Shown piece by piece: positions 1 through 8,003 of a stretch of DNA of 64,000 bases (position 1 is the first letter of the stretch; each line of letters starts with the position of its first letter). The position numbers and the translations under genes were made by a program. The notes beneath the pieces are model-generated. The model made no database searches, was not told the DNA's origin, and saw only the letters and a list, made by a program, of their open reading frames with translations. The DNA is from Ruminococcaceae bacterium UBA1375. GTDB taxonomy: Bacteria; Bacillota; Clostridia; Oscillospirales; Ruminococcaceae. The stretch covers positions 1 through 64,000 of the forward strand of contig DBRF01000010.1 in NCBI GenBank assembly GCA_002305795.1, written 5' to 3'.

Positions 1-196
1 CAATATGTATTGTACTCCTACAATGTTCAATTTTCATTTTCTTAACAGGAGCATTGACAACCTTGAAAATCAGCTCGTCAACGCAGTCCGTGTATCTGCC
101 TTCCTGTATCAGCCTGTTCTTCAGCTCTACAAGGCTATGTATTAGCAACTGTCGCTCGTGGCTATCCAGATATGCGTGGTAGGTTTTATCTCTCAT
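1..196 (-). CDS. Small conserved mobile-element protein, partial (runs off left edge)
   Basis: An open frame starts at the ATG at 196-194 on the minus strand and stays open to the window edge (65 codons). An AGGAGGA ribosome binding site lies just upstream (about 203-209). The product begins MRDKTYHAYLDSHERQLL and contains LVELKNRL, RYTDCVDELIFKV and APVKKMK. It is plainly a paralogue of the complete 63-residue protein at 61408-61599, which has YLDSHERTILLHS and RYADCVDELIFKV in the same order. Function is unknown. The paralogue is followed by a 112-residue gene and parA, so this copy probably leads leftward into the conserved backbone of the left element. Confidence 0.75.
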   Translation of the reverse strand, partial: MRDKTYHAYLDSHERQLLIHSLVELKNRLIQEGRYTDCVDELIFKVVNAPVKKMKIEHCRSTIHI

Positions 197-268
197 AGAC
201 TTGTCCTCCTTACATTTTCATTATATTTATAATCTCATCTAAATTCCAATGTGCAAAGGCTTGTCCGT

Positions 269-478
269 TTATGCCACATCAGGAACAGCAACACATATAT
301 TGATAGTGCGTTTTTCGCCACGCTGAATGACCGCAGGGTGCTCCGCAAAGTCAAACTGATTGTTTATGCCATACCTTACAACCTTATCTGTGGTACGGAA
401 GGTATGTAACAGAAAGCCGTAAAAATGCGGATTTTCAGCGTTTTTCAGGATATGGAACATTTCCGTTGCTTCTGTGGG
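269..478 (-). pseudogene. Truncated 3' fragment (copy A) of an unidentified gene
   Basis: The frame is open from codon 478 (just after TGA at 481-479) to TAA at 269. It begins PTEATEMFHILK and ends with RGEKRTINICVAVPDVA. The first residues match the fragment at 5402-5647 (PTEATEMFQSIK), and both share a KRTI segment near the C-terminus, so they are two diverged 3' ends of one gene family. Neither has its own N-terminal part. No start codon with a ribosome binding site is visible. The DNA at the truncation point (453-475) is the exact direct repeat described separately. I do not recognise the parent family. Confidence 0.5.
453..475. repeat. 23-bp direct repeat, copy 1 (left boundary of the defence islet)
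   Basis: This 23-bp stretch is identical to 5601-5623 in the same orientation; two further G residues also match after one mismatch (A or G). To its left is gene fragment A; to its right is the 3' side of gajB. With copy 2 it brackets about 5.1 kb holding exactly the abiE-Gabija operon plus gene fragment B, the arrangement expected of attachment sites or of recombination between duplicated gene ends. Confidence 0.7.
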
Positions 479-526
479 TCAAAACTCCTTTCAAATAGCA
501 CACTTCATATTATTTAATCTAAACAT

Positions 527-2035
527 CTATTTTTGAACAAGTACATCATTTATACTAACGCCACTTTTAGCAAATATTTTTGTCAAATTAGTTTGGAAAC
601 AATTTGCATTATGGTTGCTTAATTTCACAATAATCAGTTTACTTTTTGCTCGTGTAACAGCAACATAATGATTGCATAAACTTGATACATCAGATAGGCG
701 ATAGTCTTCAGCAAATATTATGACTTGCTCAAATTCTAATCCTTTTGAAGAATGGAATGTAATTGCAATATGCCGATATTTTTCAGCCTCGAAAGCAACA
801 TGAAATTTCTCATCAGTTATAGTTTGATATAATTTCTTTAGATGGTCAGTTCGTGTTTCATATCCTAAATATACAGCTAAATCATCAACTGCCAAACAAA
901 AAGCATTCTCATCAATAATAGCCTGCTCAATTTTACTTAACATTCGCTTAATGTTGGATACTATTTTACGGGTTTCATTTCCTTCAACAGGTATTTCAGA
1001 AATAACATCGTAAGCTGAATATTTTTCTAAAATAATATACTTAGCAATGGCAGAGTATAACCAGGCTGTATCCGTAGTGATTTCCGCAACAGGCGTCTGA
1101 GGTATATAAATATACTCGACTCCACTGGTAGATAACTCACTCGCACCTATTCTTGCATTATCATTACTAAATCGGAGCAATGCGGATTTCTTATTAGGGT
1201 CAATATATTTCAAAACTTCAGTTGCCCAATTAGTTGTCGTAGGTGATAGCCAAATTATATTACTCAAATCATCAGTCTGAGAGTACAAATCCTGCGTCTC
1301 ATCATATAACAAATTTGAATAGTTTTGTATTTGCTTACAGGAGCGATAATTATCGCCCATAAATATTTTGTTAAAATTTTCTTTGTTCCATATGCTTACA
1401 AAAGCATCTGGATATGCTCCACGCCAGATATAGATAGATTGCTTTTCATCACCTATTACAAATGTTTCAATTTTCAATGTATCACATAGATACATAAACA
1501 ATTTATGCATAGATTTATCACAATCTTGATATTCATCAATATAAATTTTAAAGAATTTTGCTTGAAGATATAATCTGCAAGCAGTAGAATTTTCCACTAT
1601 TTCTTGAGCTAACTCGAATATAAAATTTTTCTTATTGTCTGTGTAGGAACAAAGCACTCCTTCATTTTTAATTTTATCAATAGCATCTTGAAAAGTTTCG
1701 ACTTTTGCTTCCCGTGAATAATCTGTACTCATATCTATATCATAATCAGAGCCATACACATCCTTCATAAAGGGTTTTATGATTTCTTCTATCACGAAGC
1801 TATTATTTGTTCCTATAAAGTGTTGAGTAATATCTACAGACAATCTATCTTTAATCTCTTGTGCTGCTTTAATGGTAAAAGTAATAGCTGCAACAACCTT
1901 GTGAGTATGATTATCATTGATTTCCTTAGCAATTTTATTGACCATTGTGTGCGTTTTACCTGTCCCTGCACTTGCTCGAACAATTAAATTACCAGGGGTA
2001 TTGATAATTTTTTCTTGAACGGGAGATAATGTCAT
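527..2035 (-). CDS. gajB: Gabija-type UvrD/Rep-like helicase GajB
   Basis: A 502-residue superfamily 1 helicase. Visible motifs: Walker A ASAGTGKT (residues 21-28), Walker B IDEYQD, motif III VIGDEKQSIYIWRGAY, motif IV YRSCKQIQNYSN, motif V TFHSSKGLEFEQ and motif VI YVAVTRAKSKL near the C-terminus. Its length is close to Gabija GajB and well below housekeeping PcrA/UvrD (over 700 residues). It is the last gene of the operon and overlaps the upstream OLD-family nuclease by 4 nt (ATGA), the gene order typical of gajA-gajB. In Gabija, GajB is thought to sense or process DNA ends and to activate the GajA nuclease. A stand-alone UvrD-like helicase is the alternative, but the neighbour makes Gabija more likely. 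Confidence 0.85.
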   Translation of the reverse strand: MTLSPVQEKIINTPGNLIVRASAGTGKTHTMVNKIAKEINDNHTHKVVAAITFTIKAAQEIKDRLSVDITQHFIGTNNSFVIEEIIKPFMKDVYGSDYDIDMSTDYSREAKVETFQDAIDKIKNEGVLCSYTDNKKNFIFELAQEIVENSTACRLYLQAKFFKIYIDEYQDCDKSMHKLFMYLCDTLKIETFVIGDEKQSIYIWRGAYPDAFVSIWNKENFNKIFMGDNYRSCKQIQNYSNLLYDETQDLYSQTDDLSNIIWLSPTTTNWATEVLKYIDPNKKSALLRFSNDNARIGASELSTSGVEYIYIPQTPVAEITTDTAWLYSAIAKYIILEKYSAYDVISEIPVEGNETRKIVSNIKRMLSKIEQAIIDENAFCLAVDDLAVYLGYETRTDHLKKLYQTITDEKFHVAFEAEKYRHIAITFHSSKGLEFEQVIIFAEDYRLSDVSSLCNHYVAVTRAKSKLIIVKLSNHNANCFQTNLTKIFAKSGVSINDVLVQK

Positions 2036-3711
2036 TCAGCAACCTCCTTCAAACACGCAAAGTTATAATGGTTATATATTGTTCTGCAATCTGCGTCAGT
2101 AAGTTTTTCAATTAATTCTACCATATGGTAATGTTTTGAATCCTGCAAATAATCAACAGGTGAGGCTTCTCCTAATAAAGTCGATAGCCTATCATGCATT
2201 ACTTCATCTAAATCGTTTTCTAAATCCACTTTGGATAAGAAAATACTATATTCACTGCGTATTTTATCAAGAGTTTTTATATTTGCGTTATATAATGCCC
2301 GTTTTGCCGATACAGACTTTTCTTGGATTTGCTCTGTAGGTAGCAATTCCTTTCCAATATAATTATTACAGCGTGAAAAACCTAATACACTGTATGTACC
2401 TTTGCCCTTTACAGCTCTCAAATCATTGTCAGTTTTAATAACATTAAATATTTCAAGTTTATTTAATATGGAAAAATACATACTAAATCCCACACCATCA
2501 ACAGGCAAGATATAAATCCCATCCACTTCATAAAACGGGTGTACTACTGACAGAACTTTACTGAACAGCATATGCTCAGATGGACCTTCTACCAAGAGAA
2601 CTTTGTTGGCGAAAATCGCTTCAGATAAACAGCGATTAAGCAGTTTTCTTGCTTTTTCATAATTCTCTGGAACTTTGTAGAAAGTGCTAATGCCATTGAT
2701 TTTTCTGTCACTGTATATCCGAACTAAATTCACATCATCCATTTCATAAAGGATAAATGGAGAATGCGTTGTAACAAACAGATATGTGTATTTATTGTTT
2801 GTAAAAAGAATTTGTGACAACGCAATCTGTATAGATTTGTGCAAATGATTTTCTGGCTCTTCAATTAAAAAGAGTGTTATTTTTTTCTCCGCGTTTTCAT
2901 CTGCCAAAATATCAAAAATCGAGTAGGCTAACAGCTTTTTCCGACCTTCCCCAGCGGTTGGATATAAGTTTTCATCATCGTCTTGCTTGATATACGGGAT
3001 AATATTTGAATATAGACCTTTAACAGCAATCTCAGATTTGATTGATACCGAGATTCCTTCATCACGGAACTTTTGATATTCTGGCGTAAGTTTTTCTTCA
3101 AATTCCTTAATCCCCGATAAGGAAGATATATGGGTGTTTAACTCATCAACAGCTTTTTGAATATTCGTCAAAACTACCTTATCATCATCATTTTCATTTT
3201 TTATTAGTTGACTTACATTCTTTTTGAATAACGAATACAAATCCACATATGAATCGATATAAATTACATTGAATACATAGTCAATTTCGTAAAGATACCC
3301 TCGTTGCTTCATTTCCTGAAGATTGTCTAAATCTCCGCCCCAATATAGTATTGGCAACGCAAGCAACTCGCTTTTATTGTATTCGGCAAGTAATTTTATA
3401 TAGACATTATTATGTTTGCTTTGTAAAGCCCCTTTGAGTTGAGCACGAAGTTTTTGACAGTCGCTATTAGCAGTGTCGCTTATGTCTAAGGTCACAATAA
3501 TCTCAATTGGCTTTTCAATCTGCTTGTTATGAAAGTCAGAGTCTGCAAAATTTAGCCTCCGTATATCTTTATCAAACACATAACGCAGTGCATATAAAAA
3601 ATTTGTTTTTCCAACATCGTTTAGCCCAAAGAAAATATTCTTGTTTGATAAATTCAACTCAATATCTTCAAAGTTTCTAAAATTCTTTATTGTAATAGAT
3701 TCAAACTTCAT
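2032..3711 (-). CDS. gajA: Gabija-type OLD-family ATPase/TOPRIM nuclease GajA
   Basis: About 559 residues from the ATG at 3711; an in-frame ATG at 3723 exists but would place the GGAGG ribosome binding site inside the gene. The N-terminal ABC-type ATPase half shows GLNDVGKT (Walker A), a Walker B region FLIEEPENHLH and a following VTTHSPFIL histidine switch. The C-terminal TOPRIM half shows LLVEGPSE with the metal-binding glutamate, TDND as the acidic pair, and a late lysine in DSKHYHM. This architecture and size match GajA, a nucleotide-inhibited DNA-nicking enzyme of the Gabija anti-phage system. The start overlaps the abiEii stop by 4 nt (ATGA), and the stop overlaps gajB. AT-rich codon use separates it from the chromosomal core. 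Confidence 0.85.
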   Translation of the reverse strand: MKFESITIKNFRNFEDIELNLSNKNIFFGLNDVGKTNFLYALRYVFDKDIRRLNFADSDFHNKQIEKPIEIIVTLDISDTANSDCQKLRAQLKGALQSKHNNVYIKLLAEYNKSELLALPILYWGGDLDNLQEMKQRGYLYEIDYVFNVIYIDSYVDLYSLFKKNVSQLIKNENDDDKVVLTNIQKAVDELNTHISSLSGIKEFEEKLTPEYQKFRDEGISVSIKSEIAVKGLYSNIIPYIKQDDDENLYPTAGEGRKKLLAYSIFDILADENAEKKITLFLIEEPENHLHKSIQIALSQILFTNNKYTYLFVTTHSPFILYEMDDVNLVRIYSDRKINGISTFYKVPENYEKARKLLNRCLSEAIFANKVLLVEGPSEHMLFSKVLSVVHPFYEVDGIYILPVDGVGFSMYFSILNKLEIFNVIKTDNDLRAVKGKGTYSVLGFSRCNNYIGKELLPTEQIQEKSVSAKRALYNANIKTLDKIRSEYSIFLSKVDLENDLDEVMHDRLSTLLGEASPVDYLQDSKHYHMVELIEKLTDADCRTIYNHYNFACLKEVAE

Positions 3712-4607
3712 AATGACCTCCATCCACTAATTGTAGTCCACTGTTTTTGCCATTCATCCTCATTCACAATCGCATCAAACACAGGCTCAAGGAAAGTCTG
3801 AATTGCCTGAATGACTACCGAAAATGCAAGCGTATCGTCTTTTATTGTTTTCAAAAAGTTTTTCCACCGCTTTTGCATATCCTCGTCTTCGGCAAGTGAA
3901 ACAAGCCGCTTAAAGCTATCTTTATCGTAGGGAGTACCACGACGCTTCAATGTTTTAAAGATAGCAGATTGCAGTTTTGCTCCCTCAAAATCAAATGTCC
4001 TCGAAAGATAATAAATGTCATAAAAATCTTTCATTCTGCTTGTCAGTTCAAACCGTTGCAGTATGGCATCAAACTTTTCGGCTATGGTGCTTTCAAGGGA
4101 ATAGGTTTTGATGATAGGAGCCTCAAAGTCTGAAAGTTGCGTATTGATTTTTCGGTGTTCTGGCGTTGGTACAACAACATCGCCTACGCCTATGTCAATA
4201 TTAAATGGTACACGAACATTTTTGATTTGTGCGATAATCTGTGTGCTGATACCGTGGTACTTCCTCTGCGGGGAAATTTCCTCAAAGCACTGTGCCGTCA
4301 TCGTGATGTAGTCATTGCCTGTAGGTGTATCTATAATTTTGCAAATTAAATCCTTAACTGTATCTAATGAGTTTTCATACCCAACAAGTAGAAAGTCAAC
4401 ATCAATCGTCGCTCGGCTTTCAAAGTTTGTCAAAGTATAGATGAACAAACCGCCTTTCAATATCAGAAAATCATCATAGCCAGACTTGGACAGCTTGCGC
4501 AGAAATTCTTCCTGTACAAAAAGCTGTAGGCACTGCTGATAGGTGATACCAGAAGCCTTTGCCTTATTTTTCAGCTTTGCCAGAACAGAAGCTGCTATAT
4601 CCGCCAT
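3708..4607 (-). CDS. abiEii: AbiEii-type nucleotidyltransferase toxin
   Basis: About 299 residues from the ATG at 4607, which overlaps the upstream stop by one base (TAATG); the AGGAG at about 4616-4620 fits this start better than a GTG at 4616. The nucleotidyltransferase core is visible: LILKGGLFIYTL, then RATIDVDFLLVGYEN with the paired acidic residues, and later YSLESTIAEKFDAILQR and SRMKDFYDIYYL, all typical of AbiEii/AbiGii proteins. Such toxins modify RNA (nucleotide addition to tRNA acceptor ends has been shown in relatives) and cause abortive infection. It is the second gene of the operon, coupled to its antitoxin upstream and to gajA downstream. Confidence 0.85.
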   Translation of the reverse strand: MADIAASVLAKLKNKAKASGITYQQCLQLFVQEEFLRKLSKSGYDDFLILKGGLFIYTLTNFESRATIDVDFLLVGYENSLDTVKDLICKIIDTPTGNDYITMTAQCFEEISPQRKYHGISTQIIAQIKNVRVPFNIDIGVGDVVVPTPEHRKINTQLSDFEAPIIKTYSLESTIAEKFDAILQRFELTSRMKDFYDIYYLSRTFDFEGAKLQSAIFKTLKRRGTPYDKDSFKRLVSLAEDEDMQKRWKNFLKTIKDDTLAFSVVIQAIQTFLEPVFDAIVNEDEWQKQWTTISGWRSL

Positions 4608-5215
4608 TACAACCACACTCCTATCAAATCGTTTACTTTCTTTTGCACTCTCAATGCTTTTGCATATTCCATAAGGTTAGGGATATTTTTTTGAGGGTCT
4701 TTTACATAATTCTGAATTGCCTTATTGAAAATTTCCTTATCTATTTTACTCATATTTCGTAGGACATCGCAAACAGTACGGTCACGGTCATATATACGAA
4801 CTTTTGTAAACTCGATAATACCGTCCGTCTCGCCAAGAGAGAGCAACGCTGGCTCTACTCGGTATGCCTTGACAAAAGGATAATCAATATTCGTTCGCTG
4901 TCGGGAAGTATTTTTATCAACAGTAATATTCCATTCCGCAGGGTTTCTGTCGCTGTACTTATAATAAAACAGAGCCGTTTCCATACAAAATACTGCATCG
5001 GGAAAAAGGCTGTTGATTATAGCAACCTCACTTGTACCGTAATCTTCAATCCAATGATAATAACCTCGCTTGACCTTTTCAATCAAACCTTCGTCCAACA
5101 TTCGCTGAATATCTCTATAGTACAGCTTTTCCTTATTCAGTTGGGCTGTTGTCATCGTAAAATTATAATTCAAGAAGATTTTACCGAGAAATGTTTTATC
5201 TTGTTCACTAAGCAT
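4607..5215 (-). CDS. abiEi: AbiEi-type antitoxin/transcriptional repressor
   Basis: 202 residues. The N-terminus reads as a winged helix (TAQLNKEKLYYRDIQRML, then LIEKVKRGYYHW), followed by the AbiEi middle and C-terminal region (AIINSLFPDAVFCMETALF, YRVEPALLSLGETDGI, VRIYDRDRTVCDVLRN). AbiEi proteins neutralise AbiEii and repress their own promoter. It is the first gene of the four-gene defence operon and sits 55-90 bp downstream of a good sigma-A promoter. Since gajA and gajB follow without a visible internal promoter, autorepression by AbiEi would also set Gabija levels; that is an inference. Confidence 0.85.
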   Translation of the reverse strand: MLSEQDKTFLGKIFLNYNFTMTTAQLNKEKLYYRDIQRMLDEGLIEKVKRGYYHWIEDYGTSEVAIINSLFPDAVFCMETALFYYKYSDRNPAEWNITVDKNTSRQRTNIDYPFVKAYRVEPALLSLGETDGIIEFTKVRIYDRDRTVCDVLRNMSKIDKEIFNKAIQNYVKDPQKNIPNLMEYAKALRVQKKVNDLIGVWL

Positions 5216-5266
5216 AGGCGCACCTCTACATTAAATCAATTGTATTTTTTTCTTCGGTGGTGTGTT

Positions 5267-5302
5267 TTAATACATTATACCCGATATTAAGTGTTGAATC
5301 AA
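5267..5302 (-). promoter_or_regulatory. Promoter of the abiE-Gabija operon with possible AbiEi operator
   Basis: On the minus strand, -35 TTGATT (5302-5297) and a perfect -10 TATAAT (5279-5274) are separated by 17 bp. The inverted arms TTAATA (minus strand, 5290-5285) and TATTAA (5272-5267) flank the -10, a plausible site for AbiEi autorepression; the operator is a guess from symmetry. Confidence 0.7.
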
Positions 5303-5356
5303 GTGCGGTAAAACATGTCGAAATATTTTTTCGGTTGTGTGGTTTAGTGTAAAAAT

Positions 5357-5393
5357 CAGACCCGCTTGTCCATAAAAAAGGCAAACGGGTCTG
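5357..5393 (-). terminator. Hairpin terminator of gene fragment B
   Basis: Perfect 8-bp outer arms CAGACCCG and CGGGTCTG, extended by further inner pairs. On the minus strand the stem is followed by GATTTTTA, directly downstream of the stop of fragment B. The native terminator has therefore travelled with that 3' end. Confidence 0.65.
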
Positions 5394-5401
5394 GTATTAA
5401 T

Positions 5402-5647
5402 TTAGACAGCAATTTGAAATTTTGTAGAAGCAATGGCATACAGAGTTATTGTTCGTTTTGTCCTGCCAACCTCGATAGAATAAGGCTTTTCAGCACTTTC
5501 CGCATTATCAGTTTCATCGTATTTTTTGATTTTCTCAAAGGTCGAAAAGCTATGTACCTTAAAACCAAAAACCTCACGCTTGTCCTCATATTTGATAGAT
5601 TGGAACATTTCCGTTGCTTCTGTAGGGGTTGAAGAACTCAGCCACAT
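5402..5647 (-). pseudogene. Truncated 3' fragment (copy B) of the same unidentified gene
   Basis: An 81-codon frame; only the part from PTEATEMFQSIK to the end (below about 5626) is element DNA, because the first residues (MWLSSS) are antisense to the cotJC remnant. The C-terminus (EVGRTKRTITLYAIAST) is related to copy A (RGEKRTINICVAVP), but most of the rest differs. It has its own terminator hairpin. It looks like a replacement 3' end carried at the tip of an integrating DNA segment. Whether it is translated is doubtful because no ribosome binding site precedes the frame. Confidence 0.45.
5601..5623. repeat. 23-bp direct repeat, copy 2 (junction with cotJC)
   Basis: Identical to 453-475. 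Immediately to the right the sequence changes to the GC-rich cotJC remnant (GAA GAA CTC from 5631), so this copy marks the end of the left mobile element and is the best candidate for its attachment site. Confidence 0.65.
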
Positions 5648-6035
5648 GGAAATGGTCAGCGCCGTGCTTTACCAGCTCACCCGCAACCTAACCCCCAAAC
5701 AGATCAAGGACAGCGGCTTTGACGCCTACTTTGTGGACCACACCACCGGCGTTTATCCCCAGGCCGCCTCCGGCACCCCCTTCTCCGCCGAAACCCTGTC
5801 CGTTTCCGGGGACGCCATCGCCGACCTCACCGAAGATTTGGCGGCGGAACAAAAAGCCCGTCTCACCTACGACAACATCCTCCGCCTCACTGACGATCCG
5901 GATGTGCGGGATGTGATCAAGTTTTTACGGGAACGGGAAATCGTCCACTACCAGCGGTTCGGGGAATGCTTGAACCGGGTGCAGAGCCAGCTCAATCAGA
6001 AAAACATCTACGCCTTTAATCCCAATTTTGACTGA
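5631..6035 (+). pseudogene. cotJC: cotJC (manganese catalase-like spore coat protein), C-terminal two thirds only
   Basis: From 5631 the frame reads EELSHMEMVSAVLYQL and continues to a normal end at 6035 (134 codons). It retains the EExxH metal-ligand motif, a second helix pair with EDLAAEQKAR, and REREIVHYQRFGE with the late histidine ligand, all characteristic of the CotJC/Mn-catalase family. The first about 55-60 residues, including the first Glu ligand, are missing: the gene is cut at the boundary of the left mobile element. The frame remains open upstream into element DNA as a chimera without a sensible start. If the element excises, an intact gene could be restored; the 5' part is outside this window. 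Confidence 0.8.
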
Positions 6036-6043
6036 TATAAAAT

Positions 6044-6075
6044 AGCAGCGGAGTCTTTCTTCCGCTGCTTTCTTT
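6044..6075 (+). terminator. Terminator of cotJC
   Basis: Perfect 9-bp stem AGCAGCGGA / TCCGCTGCT followed by a T-rich run, just after the cotJC stop. Confidence 0.75.
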
Positions 6076-6107
6076 GCTGGATTTTTATCAAAACCAATCC
6101 TAACACA

Positions 6108-6141
6108 AAAGGCCGCCGGTTGTTCTGCCGACGGCCTTCTT
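6108..6141 (-). terminator. Terminator of the 6178-6843 gene
   Basis: Stem AAGGCCGcCGG / CCGaCGGCCTT with an AAAA run that becomes T-rich on the minus strand. It lies about 40 bp beyond the membrane protein stop and could also work on the plus strand. Confidence 0.65.
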
Positions 6142-6177
6142 CAATTCTCTGTTTTTACAAGCAACCAACAGGGTTTC

Positions 6178-6843
6178 TTAGAGAAATCCGGCCCGGTCCT
6201 TCTTTTCGGGGTTTTCCTGCTGAGGCTGTTTGCCACGGCGATAGACGAAGCGGCTGACCACATCCACATCCTTGAAGCCGAAGTAGTACCCCAAGGTGGT
6301 GCAGATTACCGTAATCACATTGGGCAAAATGATGATCAGCAGCTGCCACCAGCTCAACTGGGAGGGCACCAATCCGCCGGCCACCCAGTTATAGTAGTGA
6401 TAGAAAATACCGTTGCCCACCTTATACACCACATCAAAGTAGGGCATATAGCCAAGATTAGCCAAAATCAATCCTACGCAGAAAAACAGTGGATAGATGC
6501 TGACAATCAGCCCGGCCCAGAACCCCCGCTTCAGGTTCTTTTCGGTATGGCCGAACTGATACCGATTCAAATCCTTATTGCCGTAGTGCCAAGCGGCGGA
6601 GGACACCATGGCGCAGTAGGCAAAGACATTGACGATGGTGACGATGATTTGCACTGCGGTGATGTCCACCAACAAAAAGGCAATGTCGATGACCAAAGCC
6701 ATGAATTCGCCGATCAGCAGGTAGACGAAGATGTTCCAGGTGTTCTTGGCAAAAAACTGGTTGGTGGAGGGAACTTTCCGTTTTTTGGGGCCGGATTGGG
6801 GGGTAACCGGCGCCGGTTGGGCGGGTTGATGGCTTTCATTCAT
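6178..6843 (-). CDS. Uncharacterised multi-pass membrane protein
   Basis: 221 residues. A proline/glutamine-rich cytoplasmic N-terminus (about residues 1-30) precedes four hydrophobic segments: about 37-60 (IFVYLLIGEFMALVIDIAFL), 63-85, 107-130 (GFWAGLIVSIYPLFFCVGLI) and 165-190 (LLIIILPNVITVICTTLGYY). The C-terminus is charged. I cannot place it in a named family. The start overlaps the end of the methyltransferase gene by 8 nt (ATGAATGA), so the two are probably translationally coupled and this is the last gene of the transcript. Confidence 0.7.
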   Translation of the reverse strand: MNESHQPAQPAPVTPQSGPKKRKVPSTNQFFAKNTWNIFVYLLIGEFMALVIDIAFLLVDITAVQIIVTIVNVFAYCAMVSSAAWHYGNKDLNRYQFGHTEKNLKRGFWAGLIVSIYPLFFCVGLILANLGYMPYFDVVYKVGNGIFYHYYNWVAGGLVPSQLSWWQLLIIILPNVITVICTTLGYYFGFKDVDVVSRFVYRRGKQPQQENPEKKDRAGFL

Positions 6844-7984
6844 GGCCGTGACTCCTTTCAGGAACGGGTTTGAAATACTGATAGAGATAACATTTTAACA
6901 TTCCGTTATACAGCTTACGCTGTTTGTCCGGCGTTTGTCCGAAGCAGCGGGGAAATTCCGGGTCCGGGGTGATGATGTAGTAGCTTTCCCCTTGGGTGCG
7001 GGTGAACACCTTCCCCATAGTGCGGTAGATGGCCCGGGCCTGCTGCTGGTCCAGCATCCGTTCCCCGTAAGGGGGATTGCAGAGGGTAATCCCTTTGGGA
7101 AGAGGGGCAAAGTCCTTGATGTCCCGCTGCTCCACGGTGATCCGCTTGCCCAGCCCTGCCTTTTTGGCGTTGGCCCGGGTCAGCTCCACGCAATCCGGGT
7201 CCAAATCCCAGGCGTAGCCGTGAAACTCTGCGTCCCGGCGGATGAGGTCCAGGCCCCGGGTGCGCTCCAGCTGCCAGATATTTTCCGGCATAAACCCAAA
7301 CTCCTGAGCGGCAAACCGCCGCCGCAGGCAGGGGGGAATATTCAGCGCCTTGCTGGCCGCTTCGATAATCAGGGTGCCAGAGCCGCAGAAGGGGTCACAG
7401 GCCACGCTGTAGCCTTTCACCCGGGCACAGTCCACAATCCCCGCCGCCAAGGTTTCCTTGATGGGAGCGGCGTTGGAGTGGGCCCGCCAGCCACGCTTAT
7501 GAAGGCCGGGGCCGCTGGTGTCCAGCAGGATGCTTACCCGGTCTTTGAGGATGGAAAACTGAAGCTGGCAGAGAGCATTCTTTTCCGGGAACCAGTCGAT
7601 GCGGTAGTGCTGCTTTAAACGGTCCACCGCCGCCTTTTTCAGAATGGACTGACAGTCCGGCACACTGTGGAGGGCGGAGTTCAGACTATACCCCTTCACC
7701 GGAAACCGGTCGGCTTTGCCGATAAATTCCTCCAACGGAATGGCCTTCATCCCCTGGTACAGCTCTTCAAAGCTGGTGGCAGTAAATTCTCCCAACAGAA
7801 TCTGTACCCGCTCTGCCGTACGCAGGCAGAGGTTGGCTCTGGCCAAAATTTCCAGTCCGCCGGAAAACAGCACCCGGCCGTTTTCCGCCAGCACATCCTG
7901 GGCGTCCAACCGGCGAAGTTCTCCGGCCAAAATCCCTTCCAGTCCAAACTGGCAGGGCGCTACATAGCGCAGGGTTGCTTCCAT
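6836..7984 (-). CDS. THUMP-domain class I SAM-dependent RNA methyltransferase (RlmL/YpsC-like)
   Basis: 382 residues. The N-terminal region (about 1-160) is the ferredoxin-like plus THUMP module of the RlmL/YpsC family. The C-terminal Rossmann fold has the SAM motif VACDPFCGSGTLIIEAA (near 200) and the N6/N2-methyltransferase motif NPPYGERM (near 310). Relatives methylate guanine N2 in 23S rRNA; the exact target is not established for this branch. It sits between an orphan fumarase alpha subunit gene and a membrane protein gene on the same strand; the former is about 20 bp away. Confidence 0.85.
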   Translation of the reverse strand: MEATLRYVAPCQFGLEGILAGELRRLDAQDVLAENGRVLFSGGLEILARANLCLRTAERVQILLGEFTATSFEELYQGMKAIPLEEFIGKADRFPVKGYSLNSALHSVPDCQSILKKAAVDRLKQHYRIDWFPEKNALCQLQFSILKDRVSILLDTSGPGLHKRGWRAHSNAAPIKETLAAGIVDCARVKGYSVACDPFCGSGTLIIEAASKALNIPPCLRRRFAAQEFGFMPENIWQLERTRGLDLIRRDAEFHGYAWDLDPDCVELTRANAKKAGLGKRITVEQRDIKDFAPLPKGITLCNPPYGERMLDQQQARAIYRTMGKVFTRTQGESYYIITPDPEFPRCFGQTPDKQRKLYNGMLKCYLYQYFKPVPERSHGHE

Positions 7985-8003
7985 AAATCTTCCTTTCTAA
8001 CCG

